Assembly: GCF_014695715.1 (NCBI RefSeq)
Contig: NZ_JACJOT010000017.1
Location: 248,001 to 312,000 of the forward strand
Origin: Microcoleus sp. FACHB-68
Lineage (GTDB): Bacteria > Cyanobacteriota > Cyanobacteriia > Cyanobacteriales > Oscillatoriaceae
Direction: 5' to 3'
Length of the DNA: 64,000 nt
The translations under genes were made by a program, and so were the position numbers. Numbering within the stretch: the stretch's first letter is position 1; the number at the start of each line of letters is the position of its first letter. The notes beneath the pieces were generated by a model. The model saw nothing but the letters and a program-made list of their open reading frames with translations, did no database searches and was not told where the DNA came from. Positions 28,096 through 36,749 of the stretch are shown here, piece after piece.

Positions 28096-29139
28096 ATGAC
28101 AATTAATCGCCGCTTTTTTCTCAAAACGTTTGGCTTAGCCATGCTGGCTTCACAGGTGCCGGCAGCCGCCCAAGATAACCCGCCCCCACCCGCCATCCTC
28201 AAACCCCCCCGCTTAAAAGCCGGTGATACGGTGGGATTGATTAACCCCGCCAGTTTCCTTGATCCGGAAGACATCGATTTTGTTAAAAAAGAGCTTGCAA
28301 AATTTGGGTTGAAAGTCAAGCCTGCTGCTCATGTGCGGGATCGTTATGGCTATTTGGGCGGCAAAGATGTGGATCGCGCAGCTGATGTGAATGCGATGTT
28401 TGCTGATACCTCGGTGAAAGCGTTGATTGCGATGCGGGGAGGCTGGGGAGGCAATCGGATTTTGCCGTTACTCGATTACGAACTAATCCGCCGGCATCCG
28501 AAAATTATTATTGGTTACAGCGATATCACCTCCCTGTTGCTGGCCATTTACGCCCGCAGTGGCCTTGTTACATTTCATGGGCCGGTGGGTACGTCGAGTT
28601 GGAATCCCTTTTCTGTGAATTGCTTCAAGCGCATTTTGTTTAACGGGGAAGCGATGATGCTGCGAAATGCCCCCAACACCGGCAGCCGAGGCAACCCACA
28701 ACCTCAAGTGCGCGTAACAACCCTGAGTGCCGGTAGAGCACGAGGTCAACTTGTGGGTGGTAATTTATCCGTCCTCACGGCGATGGTGGGTTCGCCTTAC
28801 CTGCCAGACTGGAAACAGAAAATTCTCTTTGTCGAAGAAATTGGCGAAGAAGTTTACCGCATCGACCGAATGCTGACGCAATTAAAATTGGCAGGGATTC
28901 TTAATCAAATTTCTGGGTTTATCTTTGGTCAATGTACCGATTGTGACCCAGAAGAACCCGATAAGTCACTGACATTGGGGCAAGTGTTGTCGGAACACAT
29001 CAAACCCCTGCGAATCCCCGCCTGGTACGGTTCGATGATTGGTCACATTCCCAATAAATTTACCTTGCCGGTGGGTGGGGAGGTGGAAATTGACGCCGGT
29101 ACTGGTACGATTCAGCTACTAGAGCCGGCAGTTGGGTAA
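28096..29139 (+). CDS. Peptidase S66, LD-carboxypeptidase family, exported
   Basis: The 347-residue protein begins with a twin-arginine-like signal (NRRFFLKTFGLAML) ending near AAAQ at residue 26. The mature part has the S66 fold with MRGGWGGNR, the nucleophile Ser142 in IGYSDITSLL, the acid Glu248 in FVEEIGEEVYRIDRML and His317 in IGHIPNKFTLPVGG. Members cut the LD-bond of murein tetrapeptides in the periplasm (LdcA) or inactivate microcin C (MccF). The export signal favours a cell-wall recycling or turnover role. It stands alone between a divergent and a same-strand gene with ordinary spacers. Confidence 0.88.
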   Translation: MTINRRFFLKTFGLAMLASQVPAAAQDNPPPPAILKPPRLKAGDTVGLINPASFLDPEDIDFVKKELAKFGLKVKPAAHVRDRYGYLGGKDVDRAADVNAMFADTSVKALIAMRGGWGGNRILPLLDYELIRRHPKIIIGYSDITSLLLAIYARSGLVTFHGPVGTSSWNPFSVNCFKRILFNGEAMMLRNAPNTGSRGNPQPQVRVTTLSAGRARGQLVGGNLSVLTAMVGSPYLPDWKQKILFVEEIGEEVYRIDRMLTQLKLAGILNQISGFIFGQCTDCDPEEPDKSLTLGQVLSEHIKPLRIPAWYGSMIGHIPNKFTLPVGGEVEIDAGTGTIQLLEPAVG

Positions 29140-29314
29140 TTAGCTGCAATGTGTTGAACTTGCGGGTGGCGCGGACTTCGTTAACAGATGCCACCGGATG
29201 CAAACAATCAACTTTCGGTTAGTGTCGTAACGATTTGATATTTTGGCAAGCCTGAGATACTCGAATTGTTAGTCGCTAGCACACAATAAATATGACACTA
29301 ACTGGAGGCCAGCC

Positions 29315-29725
29315 ATGAGCGAAGAGCAAAACGAAGTTCAGGAAGATAGCGCTAATTTACCTGAAGCGAGTTCTAATCAAGCAGAAGAAAGATTTTGGGG
29401 CAAAGTCACGGTTTTAGAAGAAGGGCCACGCTATCGGATTAATCAAATTGAGATTAAACCGGGTCATACGATGACGGCGCAAATTCACTATCATCGCAGC
29501 GAACACTGGATCGTTGTTTCCGGGACAGCCAAGGTGATCTGTGGGGATGAGGAAGTATTAGTGACTCAATACCGTTCTACCTACGTTCCTCAATGCACAC
29601 CTCACCGTGTGGAAAATCCAGGCGCAATTCCGGTGGTGATCATTGAAGTCCAAAACGGCGAATATCTGGGCGAGGATGACACAATCCGCCTTCCCAGTGA
29701 TGAGGCTGTTTCTGCGGGGACATAA
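29315..29725 (+). CDS. Cupin protein, mannose-6-phosphate isomerase type
   Basis: This is a 136-residue single-domain cupin. The core RFWGKVTVLEEGPRYRINQI, the metal-binding motif HYHRSEHWIVVSGTAKV (His-x-His...Glu) and the second motif PHRVENPG match the C-terminal cupin domain of bifunctional mannose-1-phosphate guanylyltransferase/mannose-6-phosphate isomerase enzymes. The nucleotidyltransferase half is absent, so it may be a free-standing isomerase-like cupin or a sugar-binding protein. The first 25 residues are acidic and likely disordered. ATG 29315 has GGAGG upstream. A strong hairpin terminator lies about 90 bp past the stop. Confidence 0.85.
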   Translation: MSEEQNEVQEDSANLPEASSNQAEERFWGKVTVLEEGPRYRINQIEIKPGHTMTAQIHYHRSEHWIVVSGTAKVICGDEEVLVTQYRSTYVPQCTPHRVENPGAIPVVIIEVQNGEYLGEDDTIRLPSDEAVSAGT

Positions 29726-29814
29726 GCTTGTTTGCGCTTAGCCAATCCTCCGCCTTTTCAGCCTGTAATGCTTGTATAAGTACAAGAAAAGCGTTTAAAG
29801 TATCGTGAAACATG

Positions 29815-29847
29815 AAATAGGAGCCGACCCGAATACGGCTCCTATTT
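29815..29847. terminator. Bidirectional intrinsic terminator
   Basis: A perfect 12-bp stem, AAATAGGAGCCG / CGGCTCCTATTT, with a nine-base loop lies between the convergent cupin and pentapeptide genes. T-rich sequence lies downstream on the plus strand and AT-rich sequence on the minus strand, so it could end transcription from both sides. Confidence 0.85.
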
Positions 29848-29870
29848 CTAAATTATTGATTTTTTAGAGA

Positions 29871-30596
29871 TTACTCTTGATGGCCTTTGACCAAGCTCAC
29901 GGAAGATTCTGCCGGCTCACTATGGGGCATCTTTGTATTTTGCAGCAACGCATTTCTGAGATCGACATTCGCCAAATTCGCCCCGGCAAGGTTTGCGCCG
30001 GATAAATCGGAACCTCTCAAATTTGCGCCGGCTAAGTTCGCCCCAGTCAAATCAGCATCCCGCAGATTAACGCCACTGACATCCATTGCGTACACGCTGC
30101 CACCCATCAGATTTGTGTTCCCCAGGTTGGCAACAGACTGGTGAGCCTTATTGAGGTTAGCGCCGGCAAGCTTGGCGCTTTCTAAATTTGCGCCAATCAG
30201 ATTCGTTTGTGTGAGGTTAGTATTCTTGAGGCTGGCAATCACCATGCCGGCCATGCTCAGGTTAGCATTGCTCAAATCCGCATCATCTAGATTGGCTCCA
30301 TGTAGTTTCGAGCCAATCAGTGTTGTTCCCTGCAGTTGCGCCCCCGTTAAATTCGCCTCATTTAAATTGGCTTCATTCAGGTTTGCACCGTTAAGGATCG
30401 TTCCCCTGAGATTGGCTTCTTTCAAATTCGCGCCTCGCAAGTCAACCCCTGCTAGCTGAATTCCGCTCAGATCGCACCTTTCACATTCATTCGTTTCAAG
30501 CAACTGTTTCAGGTGTGCCGCATTCTCAGCGTTAGCCGGCATTACGGTGCCGGTTGCGATCAGTAATATTGCGGTTGCCAAGATCCCAGGCTTCAT
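29871..30596 (-). CDS. Pentapeptide-repeat protein, exported
   Basis: This protein of 241 residues has an N-terminal signal peptide (KPGILATAILLIATGTVMPA, cut near NAEN) and a LLETNECERCDLSG stretch, followed by about 35 pentapeptides of the A(N/D)LXX type to residue 225. The same cysteine-pair motif follows the signal peptide of the protein at 43141-43668, so the two are paralogues and are expected in the periplasm or thylakoid lumen. The frame extends to 30638, but ATG 30596 preceded by GAGGGAGTGAAG is the better start. Function is unknown. Confidence 0.85.
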   Translation of the reverse strand: MKPGILATAILLIATGTVMPANAENAAHLKQLLETNECERCDLSGIQLAGVDLRGANLKEANLRGTILNGANLNEANLNEANLTGAQLQGTTLIGSKLHGANLDDADLSNANLSMAGMVIASLKNTNLTQTNLIGANLESAKLAGANLNKAHQSVANLGNTNLMGGSVYAMDVSGVNLRDADLTGANLAGANLRGSDLSGANLAGANLANVDLRNALLQNTKMPHSEPAESSVSLVKGHQE

Positions 30597-31018
30597 CTTC
30601 ACTCCCTCCACAAACTCACACTTAATACTATGAGTCATTTTGCGGTCGCGCCTGGTGATTGAAATCTCAGATCGATTGTGATGAAAACACCTACCGATAG
30701 TGATTTAAAACACTTTCAAAATATTTTTTATGTGCATTGACTTGTTCAACGCTCCTGCGCTCATTTTTACGTTAACTTTTGTGTCTAACTATGACTGCGG
30801 TATCTCACCCCTCTTCCCAATCGGCACCCAGCAATCCATCAGGAAACAGCAGGGATATGGCACAATATGTACATATTATTTTAGTTGTGTCAATAATAAG
30901 TTGCAAAAGTTAATAACCAGGTAAACGCCTTCACTTTGCGCTGTTGTAAATTTTTTAGCACCTAAATTTAAACCCTATCTCTCAATTTGCTAGAAGAATC
31001 CCCTGAGAAGTTACCCGC
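30597..31018. other. Spacer of about 420 bp
   Basis: The region lies upstream of the pentapeptide gene and downstream of the NTF2-like gene, and is AT-rich. A 64-codon plus-strand frame at 30730-30924 has low-complexity composition and no ribosome-binding site, so it is not called. I see no hairpin with a T tract. Confidence 0.4.
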
Positions 31019-31420
31019 CTATTCCGCACTGGGTTGAACGATCACACTGAGATACTCCCGGTAAGCGCAAATTTGGTTGCCGCGAACATCTAAAGATACC
31101 GCTGCCTGGTTGCTGTAAGGTTTTCCCCTGAGGCGTCCCTCAGAGTGAATCTCGAAAACAACCGTTGTGTCGTTACTCGTGACACGTTCCACTGTAACAG
31201 TCAGTCCTTCGCTAAACGCCTCAGAAACGTACTGGAAGAAAGCCGCCGCCCGTTCTTTGCCGGTGTTAACACCCTTATACAATCCTACCGGAAACCAAAA
31301 AGTAAAGTCTTCTGTGAGCGTATCTAAGAAGGGTTCCCAGTTGCCGGTTGCTAGTCCTTGAGAAAAGTATTGAAATGCCAGATTAGCAACGTCTAAAGTT
31401 TCTGGGTTTGCTGATGCCAT
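31019..31420 (-). CDS. NTF2-like / SnoaL-like protein
   Basis: The 133-residue protein has the cone-shaped alpha+beta fold pattern of the NTF2/ketosteroid-isomerase superfamily: helices (VANLAFQYFSQGLATGNWEP), LTEDFTFWFPVGLYKGVNTG, and strands (VTVERVTSNDTTVVFEIHSE, NQICAYREYLSVIVQ). Members of this group bind small hydrophobic ligands or act as isomerases, hydratases or binding modules. Nothing in the sequence selects among these. It is monocistronic and divergent from the DUF3598 gene. Confidence 0.75.
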   Translation of the reverse strand: MASANPETLDVANLAFQYFSQGLATGNWEPFLDTLTEDFTFWFPVGLYKGVNTGKERAAAFFQYVSEAFSEGLTVTVERVTSNDTTVVFEIHSEGRLRGKPYSNQAAVSLDVRGNQICAYREYLSVIVQPSAE

Positions 31421-31606
31421 GTTTCCTGTACCCGAAAATGTTATAAATTTTTACACTAACTCAATCCTAGCGGTTAAACTCACTCATCGGGTAACAAGCG
31501 AGATTTCTTCACAAAGCCAGTTAAACCAAGTGTGAGAACAATTCAATATGATCGACGCTTTTATGATAAAATTCTGAAAACTAAACAACCGTTTATTGAA
31601 ACAATC

Positions 31607-32353
31607 ATGCCAATGAACTTGAATCTTAAGAATTGGGAAAATTGTTGTAAATATCAAGCCGGCAGTTGGCACGGAACTTGGACAACCTATTCTCCAAGTT
31701 TGGAAATTTTAAAAGTTGTTAACGTTATTACCAGTTTAGAACTGAATCCAGAAGAAACTGAAATTCATCATATTAATTATTATACTTATGCTGATGGAAC
31801 TAAGGAAGAACAAGATTATGGCCGGTATACACAAGACAATTGCAGAGCGTCGCTTTTTTTAGAAAATACATTTTCATGGGGTATACAACAGCTAGAGGCT
31901 GGCTCAAGGCTTGTCATGGAAATAGGGTTCAGACATGAAAATCAGCGGACTCGTTTTGTGACAGCTTATGATGAGAGCCACACTTTGCAAAGAACGACTG
32001 TTATTCGGGAACAGCTATCGGTTCCTCCGAGTGAGCCGGCGCAACCCACTGTGGAAAACTTGAGCGGGGTTTGGCAAGGCAACAGCGTGAGCATAACGCC
32101 CGATTTACAAGTTTCTGAAGCGATTCCGATTCAATGGCAAGGATTCGATTCTTTGGGAGAACAAAATCAAGTTTTATTTTTTCCAGATGGGATTTCTTTA
32201 AGCTGTCCTCTCCAGCTAGAAATCGGCGAAACATTGGCAATTGCAGTGGGGTGGCTGCTCAATTCCACTGAACATCAACGGGTAATTCGCCAGTATGATC
32301 AGCATGGTAATTTTACAAGTATGGCGCTGGAAACATTGAGACGCGTCTCCTAA
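31607..32353 (+). CDS. DUF3598 family protein, lipocalin-like
   Basis: The protein of about 248 residues has the DUF3598 signature region AGSWHGTWTTYSPSLEIL near the N-terminus and a second repeat beginning with LSGVWQGNSVSITPDLQV. This suggests two lipocalin-like beta-barrel modules. The family is largely restricted to cyanobacteria and plastid-bearing eukaryotes and has no assigned reaction. A GTG-start extension to 31532 exists, but ATG 31607 (or 31613) fits the family start. It is transcribed alone, convergent with the NADAR gene. Confidence 0.8.
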   Translation: MPMNLNLKNWENCCKYQAGSWHGTWTTYSPSLEILKVVNVITSLELNPEETEIHHINYYTYADGTKEEQDYGRYTQDNCRASLFLENTFSWGIQQLEAGSRLVMEIGFRHENQRTRFVTAYDESHTLQRTTVIREQLSVPPSEPAQPTVENLSGVWQGNSVSITPDLQVSEAIPIQWQGFDSLGEQNQVLFFPDGISLSCPLQLEIGETLAIAVGWLLNSTEHQRVIRQYDQHGNFTSMALETLRRVS

Positions 32354-32393
32354 TTTGAATCATGAGTTTTCCATCTGTAACACAGAGGAAGAA

Positions 32394-32858
32394 TTAGACG
32401 GGGGCATCACTTTGTTCTTCAGTGTGTTCGCGCAAAATTTCTCGCACTTCTACTAGAATCTTTCCTAGCATATTTTTGCCACTACCATCAGCACCGCAAC
32501 CCCAATAATAGTCAATCGGAGAATTCTCGACAATTTCATCATCGCCGGTTGCTAAAAGAATTTCGCGGATGCCGGCATGAGTTTCAAATTTTTTTAATAC
32601 CGCTTTCCGCATAATCTCGTCTTTCACTTGTTCCCAATCCGGGCGCAGGGGACGTTTGCGTTCGCGTCCCATTTTTGCAGCATCTTTAGGTGCTTTTACT
32701 TGTCGAATTTCGTCAGCGTGGGGGGTGCCGGCAAATTTTTGGGCTTGAAAGTAATGCTCACTGGTTTGCCAATACGCACCGTCTAATTCAAAGCCGTGGG
32801 GCGAAAAGTTGGAGAAGCAGCCATATTGCTCACGAGTGCTGTAAAAGTAAATTGTCAT
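32394..32858 (-). CDS. NADAR domain protein, YbiA-like
   Basis: The 154-residue single-domain protein has the NADAR hallmarks: MTIYFYSTREQYGCFSNFSP near the start, the WQTSEHYFQAQKF helix, a PLRPDWEQVKDEIM stretch and the C-terminal WGCGADGSGKNMLGKILVEV. NADAR enzymes are N-glycosidases. E. coli YbiA-type members act on riboflavin-pathway intermediates, and others remove ADP-ribose from guanine in nucleic acid and can serve as antitoxins to DarT-like toxins. No ADP-ribosyltransferase partner is adjacent, so either role is possible. It is convergent with the DUF3598 gene. Confidence 0.88.
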   Translation of the reverse strand: MTIYFYSTREQYGCFSNFSPHGFELDGAYWQTSEHYFQAQKFAGTPHADEIRQVKAPKDAAKMGRERKRPLRPDWEQVKDEIMRKAVLKKFETHAGIREILLATGDDEIVENSPIDYYWGCGADGSGKNMLGKILVEVREILREHTEEQSDAPV

Positions 32859-32951
32859 TGGAAAAAATTCCTAATTACTGAATTTTTGGCTAGTTTTTGC
32901 AAAAGCTATTGATTGACAAGATCCCTAAAAAATAAACGATTTTAGCTTAAT

Positions 32952-34736
32952 TTAAAGGCAGTGATAAAGCCGGTATTTATAACCTGTAACCTTTGGCTTT
33001 GATTTAGAATCAAGCACACAGTTTTGTGATTCCACGCTAATAGGGGCGTTAAAATTTACAGCCCATAAATCCAAAGGGCGCGGCAGTTTCCTCAAGGTTC
33101 TGCTGAGGGTATCGGTAGCCGGCTTAGAATCATCCTCTTTGTGTGCCAGAAGAAATAGAGGCGAATTCACTGAAGGTTTTAATAAACCTTTGCTGCGTTT
33201 GAATTCCAAGGCTAATACCATCATCCCTCTGGTTTCAGCGTGAGTTTTATGAACCATCGCGATTAAAACCGGCACTTGAGAGGTTTTTTGAATGATAGGA
33301 ACCAAAAGATCGGCGCGTTTAGATTTTTGAAAGCCTAAATTTGAAACAACTGTTAAACTTCCTATCAAACCCATCAGTAAAATTATAGCCACTGTTTTCT
33401 TTCCCCCCATCAATGAGGAAGGGAGCAGGGGAAATGTACCCTTTTCCCGTCCTTCTGTCGTGTAATTATCCCAATAAACCGCAAGACTCGCTGCCAGGAA
33501 AACTATCACGGCAGGAAAGTAGAAAAAATGATAGCGAGCGGCTAGGGTTACATCAGCACCCACAACATAAGTTACACATAAAATTATGGCAATTGCTGCT
33601 AAAATAAATCCGCCTAAAACTTGAATGCTTAAACGAATCGCCGGCTGCTGAATTTGCCTTCTAATTCCCCGAATCAAAATTGGCGTTGCCCACAGAATAA
33701 AAATTACCAGGAGCAAACTAGAAGCAACGGTAATCGATAAATTTTGCCCTTCCACCGGCAGCAATGAAAGCATTGTGATGAACCAAGCCACAAGCCGAGC
33801 AATCGGTGCGAAGAAGTCATTCAACGGATTCGCTTCATAAATCCATTTTGTCAGCTCACTATCAGAAGCACCTTTCAACGCCGGCAACCAAACTAAGCAT
33901 CCGATGAGAGTGCCGGCGGCAGTGGCATAAATTCGCCGCCAGTATTTAGAGAGGAAAGGAGAAGGAGAATTTTCAGTTTGTAATTTTCTGTTAGAAATTT
34001 GCAAATCTGCCAGCCAAAATTTCAGCACAACTAAGGCTTCGGCAGCAAGGGTAAGCACGAAAAAGTAATGGACAGCAATTCCTAGACTGTTAACGACTAC
34101 CCAAGTTAATGCTATCGGAGCCGGCAGAACAATTTTATTTTGAATGTTTCGTATAGCAACCACGAAGCAACATAAAGACGCGATGATTAACAAAATTGTC
34201 AAAGTGTAATGTCGGGCTTCTTGAGCTAAATAGATGCCGTAGGGAGAAACTGCCATCATAGCTGCGGCAATTTGTCCAACTAAACGAGAGCGAAAAGCCA
34301 GCCATCCAAAGCCAAACATGGCAGGAATTGAGACGACTCCAAAAAGGGCACTCAGCGCTCGTCCCGCCCATAATGAAACCAATCCATTATCCGCAGGAAA
34401 TAGCTTTAACCACCAGTGAGTTAACGCAAAATAAACTGGGGGGTGGGTACTTTCTGTCATCAAATTGTGGATGACTTCACGGATGCCAAAGATGGGAGCC
34501 GGCTGTAAGGGTTGTAGAAGCCTATCAAGCGTGATTGCTTGCTCCACCGGCACGCTTTGCACACTGTTGCCCAAGCTAAATATTAGAGTCGCTAGCTCAA
34601 TGGTTGAAGGATTTTTCGAGGCTAAAAGGGTAAAGCGTAAACCGGCACCGATGGCAACCCACAACAAGATCAGCAGAAAATGCAGCCAGAAAACTCTATT
34701 CTTTTTAAATTTTAACGTTTCGTTTTGAATGATCAT
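32952..34736 (-). CDS. Family 39-like glycosyltransferase, membrane-bound
   Basis: The 594-residue integral membrane protein has about ten or more helices. The outer loop contains MTESTHPPVYFALTHWWLKL, the conserved loop of the PMT/ArnT-like GT39 clan in cyanobacteria and actinobacteria. These enzymes move a sugar from a polyprenyl-phosphate donor to lipid or protein on the outer face of the membrane. The soluble C-terminal part (after about residue 475) is a small domain. It is read in the same direction as, and 42 bp after, the membrane protein at 34779-35504, so the two may be co-transcribed. Confidence 0.75.
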   Translation of the reverse strand: MIIQNETLKFKKNRVFWLHFLLILLWVAIGAGLRFTLLASKNPSTIELATLIFSLGNSVQSVPVEQAITLDRLLQPLQPAPIFGIREVIHNLMTESTHPPVYFALTHWWLKLFPADNGLVSLWAGRALSALFGVVSIPAMFGFGWLAFRSRLVGQIAAAMMAVSPYGIYLAQEARHYTLTILLIIASLCCFVVAIRNIQNKIVLPAPIALTWVVVNSLGIAVHYFFVLTLAAEALVVLKFWLADLQISNRKLQTENSPSPFLSKYWRRIYATAAGTLIGCLVWLPALKGASDSELTKWIYEANPLNDFFAPIARLVAWFITMLSLLPVEGQNLSITVASSLLLVIFILWATPILIRGIRRQIQQPAIRLSIQVLGGFILAAIAIILCVTYVVGADVTLAARYHFFYFPAVIVFLAASLAVYWDNYTTEGREKGTFPLLPSSLMGGKKTVAIILLMGLIGSLTVVSNLGFQKSKRADLLVPIIQKTSQVPVLIAMVHKTHAETRGMMVLALEFKRSKGLLKPSVNSPLFLLAHKEDDSKPATDTLSRTLRKLPRPLDLWAVNFNAPISVESQNCVLDSKSKPKVTGYKYRLYHCL

Positions 34737-34778
34737 TGATTAATTGTTATTATTTGAGCGCACCCCAGAATGACCCGA

Positions 34779-35504
34779 TTATTTTCTCACTTGCCGCTTT
34801 GTTTCCTCCATAAAATCAAATCGCAGATCGAAATTTTTCAGATACAAGCGTATATAATCTAATAACGCATAAATAAACACAACAACCCCCGCCATTTCAA
34901 GAAATTCTTCCACGCAGGTGATTAGGGCATAGGTTAAATTATTTTTGCCATAGAAATCCGTGTAGTATCCTCCAATCATTTCCATGCCCAGTGCGCCGCC
35001 GATATACAGCCCGCCGGCAAGCAGAAATAAAATCATTGTTTGTTTGGGAAGATGTTTGATAAATTTATAGTAAGCCAGTCCAACAAGCCCGACAAATACG
35101 ATTGCAGGAATCACCCAAACGTAATAAAAGATTCCCCCAAGATTCAGAAACCGCCGCAAATCGGGAATAATCAAGATTTCATGAATACTAATGGCTTCAT
35201 CTAGAGAGAAAATTAAAAAAATGATAGATAAAGCTTTCCAGTGACGGAAGTAGCGATCACCGTCTATCTTTTTTGCTGAAGCAATGGTGGTAAGCAGAAG
35301 GGAACAAAAAATTAAGGTAAAAGAGGCGTACCAGGAAGGGTAATTTAGCTCTTTATCTAGGTTAAATAGCTTTAACCAATCTTCCCGATAGTTAAAACCG
35401 TACTTAGCAACCTGTACAGCAACACCGGCAACTGTAAAAAAGATGACGACGCTAGTCAGAATTTTGGTAATTTTCCTGGGAGAAACAGAGAGCGTGAATT
35501 GCAC
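34779..35504 (-). CDS. Seven-helix membrane protein of unknown function
   Basis: The 241-residue protein has about seven hydrophobic segments, with an acidic FSLDEAISIHE stretch between segments three and four and a conserved ISIHEILIIPDLR region. Its start is GTG 35504 with AGGTGA a few bases upstream. It resembles multi-helix proteins found beside GT39-like transferases. I cannot name a family. The neighbour 42 bp downstream suggests a shared role at the membrane. Confidence 0.6.
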   Translation of the reverse strand: MQFTLSVSPRKITKILTSVVIFFTVAGVAVQVAKYGFNYREDWLKLFNLDKELNYPSWYASFTLIFCSLLLTTIASAKKIDGDRYFRHWKALSIIFLIFSLDEAISIHEILIIPDLRRFLNLGGIFYYVWVIPAIVFVGLVGLAYYKFIKHLPKQTMILFLLAGGLYIGGALGMEMIGGYYTDFYGKNNLTYALITCVEEFLEMAGVVVFIYALLDYIRLYLKNFDLRFDFMEETKRQVRK

Positions 35505-35578
35505 GGAGAGTCACCTCGCACCCGTTAAAAACTAAAACTGAGAATTTTTCAATTTATCATTTTTAATTGCGTGCCGGC

Positions 35579-35899
35579 TCAACCTGTAATTTTATTTAGG
35601 TCGCCCTTAACAAGATGGCGCAACCGTGACCCTTGTTCTGGCTGGGCTTGCAAGCATTCTTGCGCTTGTTGCGCCATGTACGGCCCGGAAGCCAGTCTCT
35701 CCACACACCCTTGCTTGCCGCGCAAACAAACAGGGCCGGCTGGATCAACCACTGTATGACCCATCTCGCCGCCCATCCTATCGGCACTGCGCCAAGGCTG
35801 TCCATTAAGAATCCAACCACCTCCAATGCCGGCGCTGGCAGTGATATAAAACCCCGCAGCCAGCTTTGTGAACCCAAAATCAAGCGCTAGAAGTACCAC
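35579..35899 (-). pseudogene. ROK-family sugar kinase pseudogene with internal deletion
   Basis: The 106-codon frame starts with the phosphate-binding strand of ROK kinases (LLALDFGFTKLAAG, normally with FGGTK). It then jumps directly to TASAGIGGGWILNG and GEMGHTVVDPAGPVCLRGKQ, which contain the GEMGH and zinc-type CxCGxxGC features of the family, although one Cys of that motif is an Arg here. In intact ROK proteins about 100 residues separate these parts and about 130 more follow. The internal ATP and sugar-binding segments and most of the C-domain are missing. The gene is a relic. Confidence 0.8.
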
Positions 35900-36032
35900 A
35901 GAATTTCATTCTTTTTTGATAGCCGATCACTCAAGTCTAAAACGAACGGAACGCGACAAAAGCGAAGTCACTGATTACGATAGATTTAGGGCAAAATTTA
36001 TTTATTTAACCACTTGGGGCGCATTAATTTAA

Positions 36033-36749
36033 ATGAATCAAGCTGTTTTTCAATTTTATGCAGAACTGAATGATTTTTTGCCGGCAAACAAACGCCAGCA
36101 GAGTTTTGTTTATGAATTTACTGGACGCGTGGCGATTAAAGATACCATTGAATCCTTGGGCATTCCTCACTGTGAAGTCTCGCGCATTTTGGTGAATGGT
36201 GAGCCGGTTGACTTCTCCTATATTCTGCAATCAGGGGACGAATGCAGCGTTTATCCCATTTCCCTATCCAACGACAGAATCCAGTACCCGTCGCGCTTTG
36301 TTTTAGATGTTCACTTGGGAAAGCTGGCGGGTTATCTGCGGATGCTGGGGTTTGATACGCTGTATCGCAATGATTATGAGGATGAAGAATTAGCGAGGAT
36401 CTCTAGCAGTGAAGAACGAATTTTGCTCAGCAGAGATATTGGTTTGCTGAAGCGCAGCCTGGTGACTTATGGCTATTTTGTCCGGGAAACCAACCCCAAC
36501 CGGCAGTTAATTGAAGTGTTGCGACACTTTGACTTTTTTAAAGCGATCTCGCCTTATTGCCGGTGTTTGCATTGCAATGGATTATTAGAGCCGGTTGCCA
36601 AGGAAATAATAGTAGATAAGCTGCCGATTAAAACACGGCAAACATACAATGAGTTTCGCCAATGTTCCTCGTGCGGCCAAATTTTCTGGAAAGGAACCCA
36701 TTACCAGCGAATGCAGCAATTCATTGCGAATGTCCTTCAGGAAGGCTAG
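36033..36749 (+). CDS. Mut7-C RNase domain protein with ubiquitin-like N-domain
   Basis: The 238-residue protein has three parts. Residues 1-80 form a Mut7-C ubiquitin-like domain (FQFYAELNDFLPANKRQQ, ILVNGEPVDFSYILQSGDE). Residues about 88-170 are a PIN-like Mut7-C nuclease domain with FVLDVHLGKLAGYLRMLGFD and LLSRDIGLLKR acidic positions. The tail is a zinc ribbon with CRCLHC and CSSCG pairs. The family is a predicted RNase related to the C-terminal part of C. elegans Mut-7. The cellular RNA target is unknown. ATG 36033 has no strong ribosome-binding site. Confidence 0.88.
   Translation: MNQAVFQFYAELNDFLPANKRQQSFVYEFTGRVAIKDTIESLGIPHCEVSRILVNGEPVDFSYILQSGDECSVYPISLSNDRIQYPSRFVLDVHLGKLAGYLRMLGFDTLYRNDYEDEELARISSSEERILLSRDIGLLKRSLVTYGYFVRETNPNRQLIEVLRHFDFFKAISPYCRCLHCNGLLEPVAKEIIVDKLPIKTRQTYNEFRQCSSCGQIFWKGTHYQRMQQFIANVLQEG

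Noticed and set aside
29887-30459. Two plus-strand frames opposite the exported pentapeptide gene
   Set aside because: Their repeated KFAPxKFAP-like composition is the mirror of the pentapeptide codons, not a protein family.
30730-30924. 64-codon plus-strand frame
   Set aside because: It is AT-rich, lacks a ribosome-binding site and has unusual composition; probably chance.
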